This document shows positions 34,444-44,587 of a stretch of DNA of 64,000 bases, piece after piece. Both the position numbers and the translations under genes were made by a program. Within the stretch, counting starts at the first letter, position 1. Each line of letters begins with the position of its first letter. The DNA lies in the NCBI RefSeq assembly GCF_025564065.1, contig NZ_JAMGZK010000053.1, positions 62,001-126,000 of the forward strand, read 5' to 3'. The notes under the pieces are model-generated. The model searched no databases. It was not told the DNA's origin and worked only from the letters and a program-made list of their open reading frames with translations. The stretch comes from Silvania hatchlandensis. Lineage in GTDB: Bacteria > Pseudomonadota > Gammaproteobacteria > Enterobacterales > Enterobacteriaceae.

Positions 34444-35664
34444 TTAACCTTGCAGGAGACGGATCAGCAGCGAACCGTTATACATGGCGTCTTTCACCAG
34501 CGCAGCGCCCGCCATCGTCCCCTGATTGGTAAACTGGGTGCTTTCTACCGCGATGTGTTTACTGTAGGCCGGGAGGGACTGCTGACGGATACAGTCGGCG
34601 ATAGCCGGGAACAGCACGTCCGACGCCTGGCTCAGCGGGGAACCGATTAGAATTTTTTGCGGATTAAACAAATTCACCATAATGGCGAGAATGCGCCCGA
34701 TATGGGTGCCGACGCCGGTAATGATGTCTTTTGCCAGCAAATCCCCCTGCTGGGCGGCCTGGCAAAGCGACTCCACGGTCAGCGGCTGGCCGTGCAGCGT
34801 CGAACTCATCGACTGGCTTAAGCGCACCTGCGCCATCTCCAGCACGCTGTCGACGCTGGCAATGGTCTCCAGACAGCCGTGGTTGCCGCAGTAGCAGAGC
34901 CTGCCGTAAGGATCAACCTGCGTATGGCCGATCTCTACCAGGCTGCTGCTCCCGGCATGCAGCAGGCGACCGTCGGTGATCACCCCGGCGCCAACGTTGT
35001 GGTCAATCACCACCTGAATCACGTCGCGCGCCCCACGGGAGGCACCGAACAGGGCCTCGGCCATCGTCCAGGCGCTGATATCATGCTGAATATAGACCGG
35101 CACACCGGTATGATTTTTTAGCACTTCGCCCAGCGGCATCTCTTTGACGTCTTCGTAAAACGGCATCCGATGCACAATGCCGTTTTCGGTATCAATGATC
35201 CCCGGCAAGGTGATGGCGATAGCCGTCAGACGCTCCAGCTTGTGTTGATGATGAATAAAGAACCGATCGATAAGCGCGACGATCCGCATTTCGAGCGGCT
35301 GTTCTGCGTGCAGGGCCAGCTCGAGCCGGTCTTCCACCACCAGTTTGCTGCTCAGATCGCGCAGCGCGAGGTAAATTTCACCCCGGCTGATGCGCAAAGA
35401 GAGATAGTGCCAGGCTTCGGTTTCCACCATCAGCCCTACAGCCGGACGGCCACGACTGCCCGGCTCCTGAATTTCCGTTTCCTGCACCAGATGGGCTTCG
35501 AGCATTTCACGCACTATCTTGGTGATACTGGCGGGTGCCAGCTGTGCAAGACGGGAAAGATCGATACGCGAGACCGGGCCAAGCTGATCAATCAGGCGAT
35601 ATACCGCGCCCGCATTGGTCTGCTTAATCTGATCTATGTGCCCAGGCTGACTATCAGCAACCAC
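34444..35664 (-). CDS. mlc: Mlc (DgsA), ROK-family repressor of sugar uptake genes
   Basis: Global glucose-responsive repressor of ptsG, manXYZ and related genes, inactivated by binding dephosphorylated EIICB-Glc at the membrane. The winged helix lies at about residues 25-75 (RIDLSRLAQLAPASITKIV). The ROK core has HTQVDPYGRLCYCGNHGC, whose Cys residues and His bind structural zinc. GTG 35664 gives 406 residues, the E. coli length; a second GTG one codon earlier is equally possible. Nearly identical to E. coli Mlc. Confidence 0.95.
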   Translation of the reverse strand: MVADSQPGHIDQIKQTNAGAVYRLIDQLGPVSRIDLSRLAQLAPASITKIVREMLEAHLVQETEIQEPGSRGRPAVGLMVETEAWHYLSLRISRGEIYLALRDLSSKLVVEDRLELALHAEQPLEMRIVALIDRFFIHHQHKLERLTAIAITLPGIIDTENGIVHRMPFYEDVKEMPLGEVLKNHTGVPVYIQHDISAWTMAEALFGASRGARDVIQVVIDHNVGAGVITDGRLLHAGSSSLVEIGHTQVDPYGRLCYCGNHGCLETIASVDSVLEMAQVRLSQSMSSTLHGQPLTVESLCQAAQQGDLLAKDIITGVGTHIGRILAIMVNLFNPQKILIGSPLSQASDVLFPAIADCIRQQSLPAYSKHIAVESTQFTNQGTMAGAALVKDAMYNGSLLIRLLQG

Positions 35665-35791
35665 CACCTACTCCCTTATTTTCGCGCTTCGAAATAAACT
35701 GTGGGCTATGGTGAAGCACTTCTACAGTCATCGTCAAATTTTTACTTAGGCTTGTGATTTGCAGCACATTTTTGCCCCCATTTTTTCGGGT

Positions 35792-36691
35792 TTAGCCACC
35801 CGGCGAGGCGGTAATCAACTGCATTTTGAAACGCTGTGCCGCTGCGCTGAGTTCGTGATGCTTTGGCCACACCAGCCACATTTCGGAAACGGCATCGGGT
35901 TCTGCTATCGGCACCCAGCGCATTTCACTCAGCTGCACGCGCCTGAACGAGGCGGGCAGGATCGACACCCCGAGCCCCGCTGCCACCAGGCCAATAATGG
36001 TCATCGCCTCCCCCACTTCCTGGGCAATCACCGGTGCCAGCCCGTAGCGACGCATCAGGCCGAGAATATCGTCGTACAGACCGGTGCCCACATGCGGGTC
36101 GAAAAAGACGAACGGCTCCTGCGCCAGTTCCGCCAGCGAAACGACCGGCTTGGCCGCCAGGGGATGGTCCCGGTGGATCATCGCCAGCAGCGGTTCCCGC
36201 AGAATGCGCTGCCATGCCAGGGTGTCCGGCAGCGGCGTATTGCGCATCAGGCCGAGGTCGAGGGAACCTTCGTTTAGCGGCGTAATCTGCTCCCGGGTAT
36301 TGATTTCACGGGTCTGGATATGCACGTCCGGGTAGAGGCGACGAAACGATGAGAGCGTCTCCGACACAGCGCTGATAAAAGGCGCAGAGGAGGTAAAACC
36401 CAGCCGCAGCTCGCCGGTCTCGCCGTGATGCAGCCTGGCGGCTCGGGCTCCCGCCTCATCCACGAGGCCAAGGATCTGACGGCTGTCGGCGAGAAACTGC
36501 TTCCCGGCCGCCGTCAGCCCCACGCTGCGGTTGGTGCGGGCCAGAAGGCGAGCGCCTACCTGCAGCTCAAGCGCCTGTATTTGCTGGCTCAACGGCGGCT
36601 GGGAGATGTTCAGCCGCGCCGCCGCCCGGCCAAAATGCAGCTCCTCAGCGACGGCGACAAAGTAGCGCAGGTGACGCAGTTCGATATTCAT
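35792..36691 (-). CDS. ynfL: YnfL, LysR-type regulator
   Basis: Transcription regulator of 299 residues with an N-terminal winged helix (LRYFVAVAEELHFGRAAARLNISQPPLSQQI) and a periplasmic-binding-like effector domain (about 90-295). It is transcribed away from ynfM with 122 bases between, the classic LysR layout in which the regulator controls the divergent transporter. Effector unknown. Confidence 0.92.
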   Translation of the reverse strand: MNIELRHLRYFVAVAEELHFGRAAARLNISQPPLSQQIQALELQVGARLLARTNRSVGLTAAGKQFLADSRQILGLVDEAGARAARLHHGETGELRLGFTSSAPFISAVSETLSSFRRLYPDVHIQTREINTREQITPLNEGSLDLGLMRNTPLPDTLAWQRILREPLLAMIHRDHPLAAKPVVSLAELAQEPFVFFDPHVGTGLYDDILGLMRRYGLAPVIAQEVGEAMTIIGLVAAGLGVSILPASFRRVQLSEMRWVPIAEPDAVSEMWLVWPKHHELSAAAQRFKMQLITASPGG

Positions 36692-36813
36692 ATTTTAAAA
36701 GTATCATTTGAGATTATTAATATATTAGACAGAATATTTACATTTTCCTACCCTGATCCTTGTGGTCATACCCGTCACCCGAAATCACGGGGATGTTGAA
36801 GTAAGGAATTTAC

Positions 36814-38067
36814 GTGAGTCGTACACTGTCCGCAGATCTCGCCGCGACCGACGAGATCGAAACCCTGGCAAACACACCGCAGCCGGTTCAGCTGATCACG
36901 CGCGGTACCCCACAGTTTATGCGCGTCACGCTGGCGCTGTTTTCCGCCGGACTGGCCACCTTCGCCCTGCTCTACTGCGTGCAGCCGATCCTGCCGGTGC
37001 TCTCCCGGGAGTTTGGCGTCACCCCTGCCAGCAGCAGTATTTCCCTCTCTGTTTCTACCGGGATGCTGGCCGTCGGGCTGCTGTTTACCGGCCCGCTCTC
37101 CGATGCCATCGGGCGCAAGCAGGTGATGGTCACCGCCCTGCTGTTGGCCTCGATCTGTACATTACTGACGACGATGATGACCAGCTGGCACGGGATCCTG
37201 GTGATGCGCGCGCTGATTGGGCTCTCCCTGAGCGGCGTGGCGGCGGTCGGCATGACCTACCTCAGCGAGGAGATCCATCCCAGCTTTGTGGCGTTTTCAA
37301 TGGGGTTGTATATCAGCGGCAATTCGATTGGCGGGATGAGCGGACGGCTGTTGAGCGGGGTGTTTACTGACTTCTTTAGCTGGCGGGTAGCGCTGGCCGT
37401 GATTGGCTGTTTTGCGCTGGCTGCCGCACTGATGTTCTGGAAAATTCTGCCGGCGTCACGCCATTTTCGCCCGACGGCCCTGCGGCCCAAAACCCTGCTG
37501 ATTAACTTTCGCCTGCACTGGCGCGATAAAGGCCTGCCGCTGCTGTTCCTTACCGGTTTCCTGCTGATGGGCTCTTTTGTCACCCTGTTTAACTACATTG
37601 GCTACCGCTTGATGCTTTCACCCTGGCATCTGAGCCAGGCGCTGGTCGGCCTGCTGTCTGTCGCTTACCTGACCGGAACCTGGAGCTCACCAAAAGCCGG
37701 GGCAATGACCACCCGATATGGACGTGGCCCGGTAATGCTGGCCTCGACGGGCATTATGCTGGCGGGCGTGCTGATGACGCTGCTGGCGAATATTTGGGTT
37801 ATTTTTGCCGGGATGCTGCTCTTCTCAGCGGGCTTTTTCGCCGCCCACTCGGTCGCCAGCAGCTGGATTGGCCCGCGCGCGCGACGCGCCAAAGGCCAGG
37901 CCTCGTCGCTGTATCTGTTCAGTTACTATCTGGGTTCCAGCATCGCCGGTACCCTCGGCGGGGTATTCTGGCATCGCTACGGCTGGGATGGCGTGGGGGC
38001 GTTTATTGCGTTGATGCTGTGTGCGGCGCTGCTGGTGGGAAGGCGTCTGCATAAACGACTGCATTAA
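36814..38067 (+). CDS. ynfM: YnfM, major facilitator superfamily exporter
   Basis: Twelve-helix inner membrane transporter of 417 residues in the arabinose/drug efflux group. The loop 2-3 motif appears as GPLSDAIGRKQVMV and the helix-4 Arg in VMRALIGLSL. It starts at GTG 36814 with AAGGAA upstream. Substrate is not established; E. coli YnfM has been linked to efflux of small molecules. Its last 65 bases overlap the end of the convergent tssM, which marks the T6SS island boundary. Confidence 0.92.
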   Translation: MSRTLSADLAATDEIETLANTPQPVQLITRGTPQFMRVTLALFSAGLATFALLYCVQPILPVLSREFGVTPASSSISLSVSTGMLAVGLLFTGPLSDAIGRKQVMVTALLLASICTLLTTMMTSWHGILVMRALIGLSLSGVAAVGMTYLSEEIHPSFVAFSMGLYISGNSIGGMSGRLLSGVFTDFFSWRVALAVIGCFALAAALMFWKILPASRHFRPTALRPKTLLINFRLHWRDKGLPLLFLTGFLLMGSFVTLFNYIGYRLMLSPWHLSQALVGLLSVAYLTGTWSSPKAGAMTTRYGRGPVMLASTGIMLAGVLMTLLANIWVIFAGMLLFSAGFFAAHSVASSWIGPRARRAKGQASSLYLFSYYLGSSIAGTLGGVFWHRYGWDGVGAFIALMLCAALLVGRRLHKRLH

Positions 38068-41000
38068 CGTCGAATATCGCCTTTGGCAACGTGAAATTAC
38101 GCAGTTTCAGCAGCGCCAGCGGGCCGTCCCCCAGTTCGGTGCGCAACAGCCATTGAAGCTGGCGGCCATCGGGTGCCGTCAGCGTTAAGCGAAACAGACC
38201 ATTGCTCACTTTCTCCCGCTTTGCCTGTTCGAGCAGGCGGATCGCGCCCCAGGCACCGCTGTGATTAGCCAGCAGTCGTGCTCCGGCAGCGGTGGAGGTC
38301 CAGGTGAGCATCGCACCGGGCTTATTGATAACGCCCGGCCAGCGGAAACTTTGCCAGTCGGCCAGCTGGTTGAAGTAGTGCAGCTTCTGACCGTCGAGCG
38401 TCAGCTGCGTTTCGACAATCTCCGGCATCGCCACCCCCTGCATCTCAAACCCCATCCCCTGGTTGCCGTCGGTAAACAGAATGTCTGACAGCTGACTCAA
38501 CTGGTTTACCGCGTCGAGGAATGCCGGGCTGAATGTCAGTCCCTGGCTGTGGGTTTCATCCGCCACCCAGCGGCTGCCTTCCTTATGCAGGACGCCGCCC
38601 AGCTGCGTGGTCAGAAAGCGGTCGATCCGCCCGCTGTCCTTGCGCACAAACTCCGCCAGCATGGGCAGGGAAACATCATTTTTACCGGCAGCGAACGGGT
38701 AACGACCGTCAAAGGCCGAGTGCCAGTTGGCGACAATCGAACGCTGCCATTGGTCGTTCAGGCTGGCAGCCGACGGCTGCAGGACCGTTTCCCACGCCTG
38801 AGTCAACGGCTGGACGAACATCGTCTCCCCGAAGCGAGCCCACTCTTCACCGAGACTGGCCGCCACCAGGTTGCCGTAGGCCTGCGTGTCGGTGAGGTCC
38901 ACACTTTTCCCCTGGAAAACCGTCTGGGCCAGCTGCTGCATCGTCACCTGCGGATCGGGAGCGTTAGCCACCTGCTGGAGTTTGAGACGCACGCGGGTAA
39001 CCCGGGTGAGCCAGGTCTGCAGGCTGAGGGTGCTGTCTGCGGTCATCAGGTTCTGGGCGCTGTTTTTACCCATCAGCGTGAGTAGCGGGCCGAAGGTGCT
39101 TTCCAGTGGTCCGGTTGGGCCCGCCGCCTGCTGATCAATCGCCGGAAGGTTGCCTTTAGCGATCAACTTTTTGGCGGATTTGACCAGCGAATCAGAAATC
39201 GCCTCGCCCCGCTGCCCGGTCTGCCCCTGGTATGCCAGGGTGTTCATCAGCGCAATGAGCGGTGACTGGCGCACATCGCCGGTCAGGGTAAGCTGGTCGA
39301 TAACATCAGAAATCGTGTATGCCGGGTTAAGGCGGATGCCGTTGAGGAAGCTCAGCCAGCTCCCGGCAAAATCGGTAAAGTAGCGGTTTGTCAGGCGCTG
39401 CCTGAGGGCATCCGGCGAGATATCATTGGTGACCGTTTTGCGGTTATCGCTCAGGACCCAGTCGATTTCATCCCGACGAGATGCCACGGCTTTATCAATT
39501 GCCTCCTGAATCCCGCCCTCCCACGCCTGGCGGGTGAACATGCCCGGCACCGCGTCATCGGTGGTAAACAGGCGGCGGGCATCCGTCTGTGGCGTCATGT
39601 CCTCCAGGGTCATGTCGGCATAGTTGCGGCGCACGTCAGTCAGCATATTTTCATACAGGGTGCTCTCGGCATTGCGCTGCCCAATCTGCTCCAGTAACAC
39701 CCGCCGGGCCTGCGCCACCCGTCGGGTATCGGGCTGAATTTTCCAGTCTGGTTGCGCAGGCAGGTTCTGCATGTAAAACGCCCATAAATCCGGGGCGATA
39801 CTCTGCCACAGCGCAGGCGACAGCCCGGGCGGTGGCAGCTCCGTCGTTTTCATGGTCCGGGCAAAGAACGTCGCGTCGGCCTTATCCGGATGCGCCATCA
39901 TCAGATACGCTTTCAGCCGATCGTAACCGGGCTTAGCCAGCGCTGAGCGCTGCGGACTGCGCGGTGGCAGGTTAATCAGTGTGGTCAGCTTTTGCATCAG
40001 ACCAAGCGCAGCCGGATCGCGAATCAGTCGGTTATTAACCTGTCCGTACCACGGCATCAACGCCGCCAGCAGCGTGGCGTTGTGATTCAGACCAAAACGT
40101 TGATACCAGGGCGCGCCGTGCTCCTGCTGGTGTTGCAGACGTCCGATATCGTTACGCAGTGCCTGCAACGCTATTAATTGCCGATCGTTCAACGTCGACG
40201 CGCTGACCAGCTGCTGCGCGCGGTCCGCGGCCGCCATGATGTGTTGCCGGTTGACGGCAAACGCCACCACGCTGCCGAGCCCCCACAGGGCAAGCAGCGT
40301 CAGCAGCGAGACTTTCAGCGTATGCTCCCACGGCAGACCGACCCGCACGCCACGGGCTTTGGCGCAATCATCCATGACGCCCTGCCAGGCTGCCGGGGCC
40401 GCCCAACGGTGCTCGTGTACGCCGGAGGGCTTGCTCTCAGCCGCCGTTAAAGGCGGGCTGAACATCAGTCCCCGGAGCGGAACCCGCCGATGCGCAGACA
40501 TCCAGGGCGTTAACAGCGCCTGCCAGTGGGCAATTCCCCTCGTTTTCAGCCACTGGGCACAGCGGAGCAGATAATCATGCTGCAGATGCTCACCTATCTG
40601 CTGCATCCCCTGGGCAGTAAGCTGCGGCAGCATGGCGTTTAGCTGCAGGCCAACATCCTCCGGGACGGCACGCGCCGGAAACAGCGCCCCCACGGTTTGG
40701 GTGATCCGCTCGACCTGCGGCCACAGACTGTTGCGCACCTGCCACAGATACACCGGGGGCTGGTAATGCAGCGCCTCACCCACCTGTTCCAGCGTGCGCA
40801 GGTTGAGATCAAGCTGGTTGGGGTTGGCCTGCGCCTCATCCAGCGCCAGCACAATGCCGTCCAGCGGACGATGGCGACGCAGTTTACGCAGGGCGCTGAG
40901 GCGGTCTTCATCCATGGATGTTGCCAGGCTGCCGCCGTGGATCAGCACCGTGCGATTGCCTTCCAGCCACTGTTTTGCGGCAAGGCCCGGTGCGATGGCG

Positions 41001-41401
41001 GCAATCTGTGCCGGCTCGCCGGTGACCAGCAGCAGGCGGACCTTATTGCGCCAGAACAGTCCGTAGCGGCGGTGGAGGTGATCTTTCAGCGGCTTAAACC
41101 GCGCGGAACGCTGTTTTTTCCTGGCGGATAACGACGGCGTTGGCTGTTTTTGTCCCTCCACTTTATCTTTGATTAATAGCCGGAAAACAATAAATCCCAG
41201 CATCAGCATGCTGAGCAACAGTCCCCAGAGAATAAAACAGACCAGGGATATCTCGCGGATCACCGCCCATTGCAGGACCCGGTTCGCTTTGAAGAGCCAC
41301 CATCCCAGCCCTCCACTTACCATTATCAGCGTTACGACAGCGACACACAGCATGGCGGTGGCCGCCACTGAAATATCCTTGGCTTTTTTTTCCTTGAACA
41401 T
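38003..41401 (-). CDS. tssM: TssM/IcmF-type inner membrane protein of a type VI secretion system (orphan copy)
   Basis: Inner membrane part of the T6SS trans-envelope complex; partners would be TssL and TssJ, absent here. Of 1132 residues, two N-terminal helices (about 13-35 and 46-70) and a third near 355-375 are visible, followed by the long periplasmic domain ending in the IcmF C-terminal fold (MLTWTSTAAGARLLANHSGAWGAIR...). No G-x4-GK(S/T) Walker A is present; the corresponding place reads VTGEPAQIAAIAP. The final residues (after FDVNAVVYAD) overlap ynfM, suggesting the native stop was lost at insertion. Last gene of the effector island. Confidence 0.88.
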   Translation of the reverse strand: MFKEKKAKDISVAATAMLCVAVVTLIMVSGGLGWWLFKANRVLQWAVIREISLVCFILWGLLLSMLMLGFIVFRLLIKDKVEGQKQPTPSLSARKKQRSARFKPLKDHLHRRYGLFWRNKVRLLLVTGEPAQIAAIAPGLAAKQWLEGNRTVLIHGGSLATSMDEDRLSALRKLRRHRPLDGIVLALDEAQANPNQLDLNLRTLEQVGEALHYQPPVYLWQVRNSLWPQVERITQTVGALFPARAVPEDVGLQLNAMLPQLTAQGMQQIGEHLQHDYLLRCAQWLKTRGIAHWQALLTPWMSAHRRVPLRGLMFSPPLTAAESKPSGVHEHRWAAPAAWQGVMDDCAKARGVRVGLPWEHTLKVSLLTLLALWGLGSVVAFAVNRQHIMAAADRAQQLVSASTLNDRQLIALQALRNDIGRLQHQQEHGAPWYQRFGLNHNATLLAALMPWYGQVNNRLIRDPAALGLMQKLTTLINLPPRSPQRSALAKPGYDRLKAYLMMAHPDKADATFFARTMKTTELPPPGLSPALWQSIAPDLWAFYMQNLPAQPDWKIQPDTRRVAQARRVLLEQIGQRNAESTLYENMLTDVRRNYADMTLEDMTPQTDARRLFTTDDAVPGMFTRQAWEGGIQEAIDKAVASRRDEIDWVLSDNRKTVTNDISPDALRQRLTNRYFTDFAGSWLSFLNGIRLNPAYTISDVIDQLTLTGDVRQSPLIALMNTLAYQGQTGQRGEAISDSLVKSAKKLIAKGNLPAIDQQAAGPTGPLESTFGPLLTLMGKNSAQNLMTADSTLSLQTWLTRVTRVRLKLQQVANAPDPQVTMQQLAQTVFQGKSVDLTDTQAYGNLVAASLGEEWARFGETMFVQPLTQAWETVLQPSAASLNDQWQRSIVANWHSAFDGRYPFAAGKNDVSLPMLAEFVRKDSGRIDRFLTTQLGGVLHKEGSRWVADETHSQGLTFSPAFLDAVNQLSQLSDILFTDGNQGMGFEMQGVAMPEIVETQLTLDGQKLHYFNQLADWQSFRWPGVINKPGAMLTWTSTAAGARLLANHSGAWGAIRLLEQAKREKVSNGLFRLTLTAPDGRQLQWLLRTELGDGPLALLKLRNFTLPKAIFDVNAVVYADAFPPAAPHTASTQ

Positions 41402-41503
41402 AAGCTTTACGTCTTCCCTATACTTAGCGCGATGACCATCACACTGAATAACAGCGTGTTATTTAAATGAATAAAATATAGCGAGTTGTTTACGCCGCGA
41501 AAA

Positions 41504-43909
41504 TTACGATAGCAGGGCTTTAAATGCCCCACTCTTAATATCACGGTATATTTTCCCCAGAATACCCGACACCGTTTTAGGTTCAGCCAGATCGGTTTGC
41601 ACCTGGGTAACAATATCCCCGATATTAATATCGACGACGGCGTTTATCCGCTGGCCAAATTGCTTGACCGAATCCCAGTTATCGTCATCCGTGTCATACA
41701 CCGTGCGCAGGGAAAAATAACCGTGCGTCAGCGAGGAGTGCAGCGGGTCGTGATTATATTTCGCCACGGTGTCATGCACGTAATTATCCAAAAAGTCCAT
41801 CATCTGGGGCGATGTCATTAACGCAGGTCGTCGGGCGTCACCGTTTTTCTTGATCTGCAAAAATTCAGCGTCCTGCGCGGCAATCAGCTTACCCCCCAGC
41901 TGGTCGGTTGCGGTGCCGGGGATAACGTCCAGCGATATCAGGGCCAGCAGCGCCATAATCCCGGTGTGGCTGAAGTCATACTGCCCCGCAGCCCGATCCA
42001 GGCGGTCCCGATCGATAAGCGGCACATCACGCGGGCTGCTGCTCTGTTGCGCTGGCTGTGTGTCCGCCTGCAGCTCAGCATCGTCGTTGCGGGCCTGCTG
42101 GTAAAAGGGCTGAATGGTGTAATGCCTGGCAGCAAGATCCGGGCTGGCAAAACGCTCGGTGCGCCAGGCCGTTATCCAGCTCAGGTGATCCGCCAGAATC
42201 ACCTCCAGCGCTTTGACTTTCAGCGGGACGTAGACCGCCGCAGGCAGTTTACCGGCGTTCCCGGCCTCAGCACTTTTTTTGTGCGCGGCTTCGGCCTTTT
42301 TCGCCGCCGATGCCCGGGCCTTCTGGACCGCCTGATCCGGAGCCTTGCCCTGCGCTATTGCAATGGCCGCGATTTCAGCTTCGTTTATGGCGCCCTCTGC
42401 CGACTTTGATGCCTCCTTCTGTGCATTTATGGCCTGCCAGGCATTGAAGTGGGTGATGACTTCGGGTGATATTTTGAACTGATTCATTACATCGCCTTGC
42501 ATTATTCGGTAGGTTTTGTCTTTGACAACCTCGGGCAGGACATCCTGTGGAACGCTCAATGGCGCACCGGCATCGAAGGCGGCGGCATACATATCGTGCA
42601 GGGCAATCTGCGACAGCAGCTGACGGGAATCCGTCTGAACCTTGCCCAGCTCGGTGGGCTTGCAGTCACCGCCAATATCAGCATGAACGCCGGGGTAAAC
42701 CACCTCCACCGCCCCCGTCGGGTATTTGCCATCCGGGCGACGGATGGAGTCCAGGGGCAGGTCGCCGTGCTGCTCCAGCCCGGCGACGAAGTGGCAGCAG
42801 CTTTTCACCAGCCCGGCCGTTTTGGGCAACTGCAGGCTGTTGGCTGCCCACCCCAGATGCCCGGTAGCCGATGGCAGAATATGCGGCACCCCGACTGAGG
42901 AAACTGAATCCATCAGCCCCAGAAAGTCGATACTGACGGGGATACCCAGCAGCGTGGGTCCGGACGGTAACACGCTGCCTTCCGGTGCCGTATGAGGCGC
43001 ATTGAGGGGCATCGGAGTCTTGTCCAGCAATGCCTCCAGCCCGCAGGCAAAGGCCCGGGCGGTGGCGGCACCCCGGCAGTAGCCGTAGACAAACAGCTTA
43101 ATTTTCGGGATGCGCTTCTGCGCCCTGTAAATATATTCCCGGGTGGGCTGCAGGGGCCACTGGGGCACCACCTTGCCCAGGTAGATATCGCAGAATTCGT
43201 TGATAGCGTTTTTGCGGTTAAAGCCTTTGGTAATTACCGAGAAGGGCCAGTTGGTGGCCATTTTCTGGCGGTAGACTCCCAGGGCACCATCTTCGACTGA
43301 GGTGTGTGTTACTGCATAGACAATGCTGCTGAAGGTTTTCAGTAAGGCCTGGTTAATGCGGTCTTCCCCTCCGTTGGCAAACAGCTCCCCATCGAGAGAA
43401 TAATCGTCCTCGCCAATCTGTGGAAAACGCGCTCCGCAGCCGGGGAAATAGTAGCTGAAGTAACCGTCGGCTTCCGCCTTTTTCGCCTGATCGGTCCAGT
43501 TTGCCGCATGGTAGAGCTTGCCTATGTTGGTAAGTGCTGGTTTTGGCGAACCATACGCGTTATCTGCATCCTGTTCATTACAGCAGGTACCATCGAAGAA
43601 CAGGCTGATATGCAGACTTCCGGCGCAGTCCGTTATCGGCTTTTCGTCTGGTTGTTGAGACTGACCCCGTGCTAAATCTTCCAGACGCTGTCGGGCATAG
43701 TTACCTTCGGTCAGCGTTTTGCTTGATGGCAGGCGCCCGTACTCGCTTATTCCCCCCTGTTTTTCATCCTTTGCAGGTACCGGAAACGGTGGTGGTACCC
43801 AGGCGGCTTCTGCTGCAGACACACTGGTTGCAGAAGGCGTTGCCCCTTTTTTAAAGGCGTCGATAAGTGCTTTAATGGTTTTCAGCGTGCTGTCTGAGGC
43901 ATCGGACAT
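41504..43909 (-). CDS. Tle1-like T6SS effector (DUF2235), unit 1, Cys in place of the nucleophilic Ser
   Basis: Predicted periplasm-acting alpha/beta-hydrolase toxin of 801 residues. The DUF2235 core starts at ISLFFDGTCCNEQ (residue ~101). The nucleophile elbow is YGYCRGAATARAF with Cys278 (codon TGC), where the family normally has G-x-Ser-x-G. The Asp (LGLMDSVSSVG) and His (YPGVHADIGGD) segments are retained. The middle has an Ala/Lys-rich helical stretch (~500-560). The C-terminal 40 residues differ from unit 5. The start overlaps the immunity gene by 28 bases and has AAGGAG upstream. Most distal effector before tssM. Confidence 0.88.
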   Translation of the reverse strand: MSDASDSTLKTIKALIDAFKKGATPSATSVSAAEAAWVPPPFPVPAKDEKQGGISEYGRLPSSKTLTEGNYARQRLEDLARGQSQQPDEKPITDCAGSLHISLFFDGTCCNEQDADNAYGSPKPALTNIGKLYHAANWTDQAKKAEADGYFSYYFPGCGARFPQIGEDDYSLDGELFANGGEDRINQALLKTFSSIVYAVTHTSVEDGALGVYRQKMATNWPFSVITKGFNRKNAINEFCDIYLGKVVPQWPLQPTREYIYRAQKRIPKIKLFVYGYCRGAATARAFACGLEALLDKTPMPLNAPHTAPEGSVLPSGPTLLGIPVSIDFLGLMDSVSSVGVPHILPSATGHLGWAANSLQLPKTAGLVKSCCHFVAGLEQHGDLPLDSIRRPDGKYPTGAVEVVYPGVHADIGGDCKPTELGKVQTDSRQLLSQIALHDMYAAAFDAGAPLSVPQDVLPEVVKDKTYRIMQGDVMNQFKISPEVITHFNAWQAINAQKEASKSAEGAINEAEIAAIAIAQGKAPDQAVQKARASAAKKAEAAHKKSAEAGNAGKLPAAVYVPLKVKALEVILADHLSWITAWRTERFASPDLAARHYTIQPFYQQARNDDAELQADTQPAQQSSSPRDVPLIDRDRLDRAAGQYDFSHTGIMALLALISLDVIPGTATDQLGGKLIAAQDAEFLQIKKNGDARRPALMTSPQMMDFLDNYVHDTVAKYNHDPLHSSLTHGYFSLRTVYDTDDDNWDSVKQFGQRINAVVDINIGDIVTQVQTDLAEPKTVSGILGKIYRDIKSGAFKALLS

Positions 43910-44451
43910 ACGATGTTCTCCTTAATATGATCAATAAGTATTTTTTGGCCCTTTTGGATGTAATCTGGATCAGGTGGCACTGGGTATTCACCTGTCTCAG
44001 GAGCTCTGCAGGAACGCACTATCCGTACCTTATCGCAGGGAAATATATGCACATCAAAACCACATCCCTGACCCTTCTCCCAGCGTTCAACAGGCACAGT
44101 AATGGGACCGTGGCGCTGGTAATATTTTGCATAATTATCAGGCATATCACTCAATTTCATCCATGAGTTAGGGTCGGAAGTCCATGTCACCTGCGCCGAC
44201 AGGCCCGGTTTCCAGACATCTGGCACCATTACGCAGCAGTAGCCACCGCCGCCGCCGTAGGAGTTGGCTCTCGGTCCTCCGTAACCATCAACCTGAACCA
44301 CGACAATGGCATCCGGTCCGTGGTTATAAACGTTTAAATCGGCACCGCTCATACCGTCCAGTTTATGGTCCCTACAGGCCATCAACATTAAAAGACCAAT
44401 TGCATTCAGCGCTGCCCGTCCGGTTGAGGTATATAGTCTGGGATTTATCAT
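43882..44451 (-). CDS. DUF3304 lipoprotein, predicted immunity protein of unit 1
   Basis: A 189-residue lipoprotein (LLMLMAC, Cys26; Arg at +2 predicts outer membrane sorting), placed to neutralise a phospholipase-like effector in the periplasm. Conserved segments: HKLDGMSGADLNVYNHGPD, a glycine loop (YGGGGGYCC) and CGFDVHIFPCDKVRIVRSC with paired cysteines. It has the variable-loop type WMKLSDMPDNYAKYY, shared with unit 3. Upstream AAGGA fixes the start. It precedes and overlaps its cognate effector gene. Confidence 0.87.
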   Translation of the reverse strand: MINPRLYTSTGRAALNAIGLLMLMACRDHKLDGMSGADLNVYNHGPDAIVVVQVDGYGGPRANSYGGGGGYCCVMVPDVWKPGLSAQVTWTSDPNSWMKLSDMPDNYAKYYQRHGPITVPVERWEKGQGCGFDVHIFPCDKVRIVRSCRAPETGEYPVPPDPDYIQKGQKILIDHIKENIVCPMPQTAR

Positions 44452-44587
44452 TCAGTATCCTTAGTGAATGTTGATTTATTAATGACGTAATAACGTCGAT
44501 TACTGTTAACTCATTTATTTCAGACAGGACCACAGTCAGAAATAAATAAATTTCCAGAGTGGCTGCGAATTTTTAAAAAGACATATT
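44452..44587. repeat. Intergenic repeat of the effector array, copy 1
   Basis: One of four near-identical spacers between effector ends and immunity starts. Each holds GACGT-AATA-ACGTC (44484-44497 here) and an imperfect TTATTTCTGAC/GTCTGAAATAA hairpin. Probably carries the internal promoter or operator of each unit. Confidence 0.75.
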
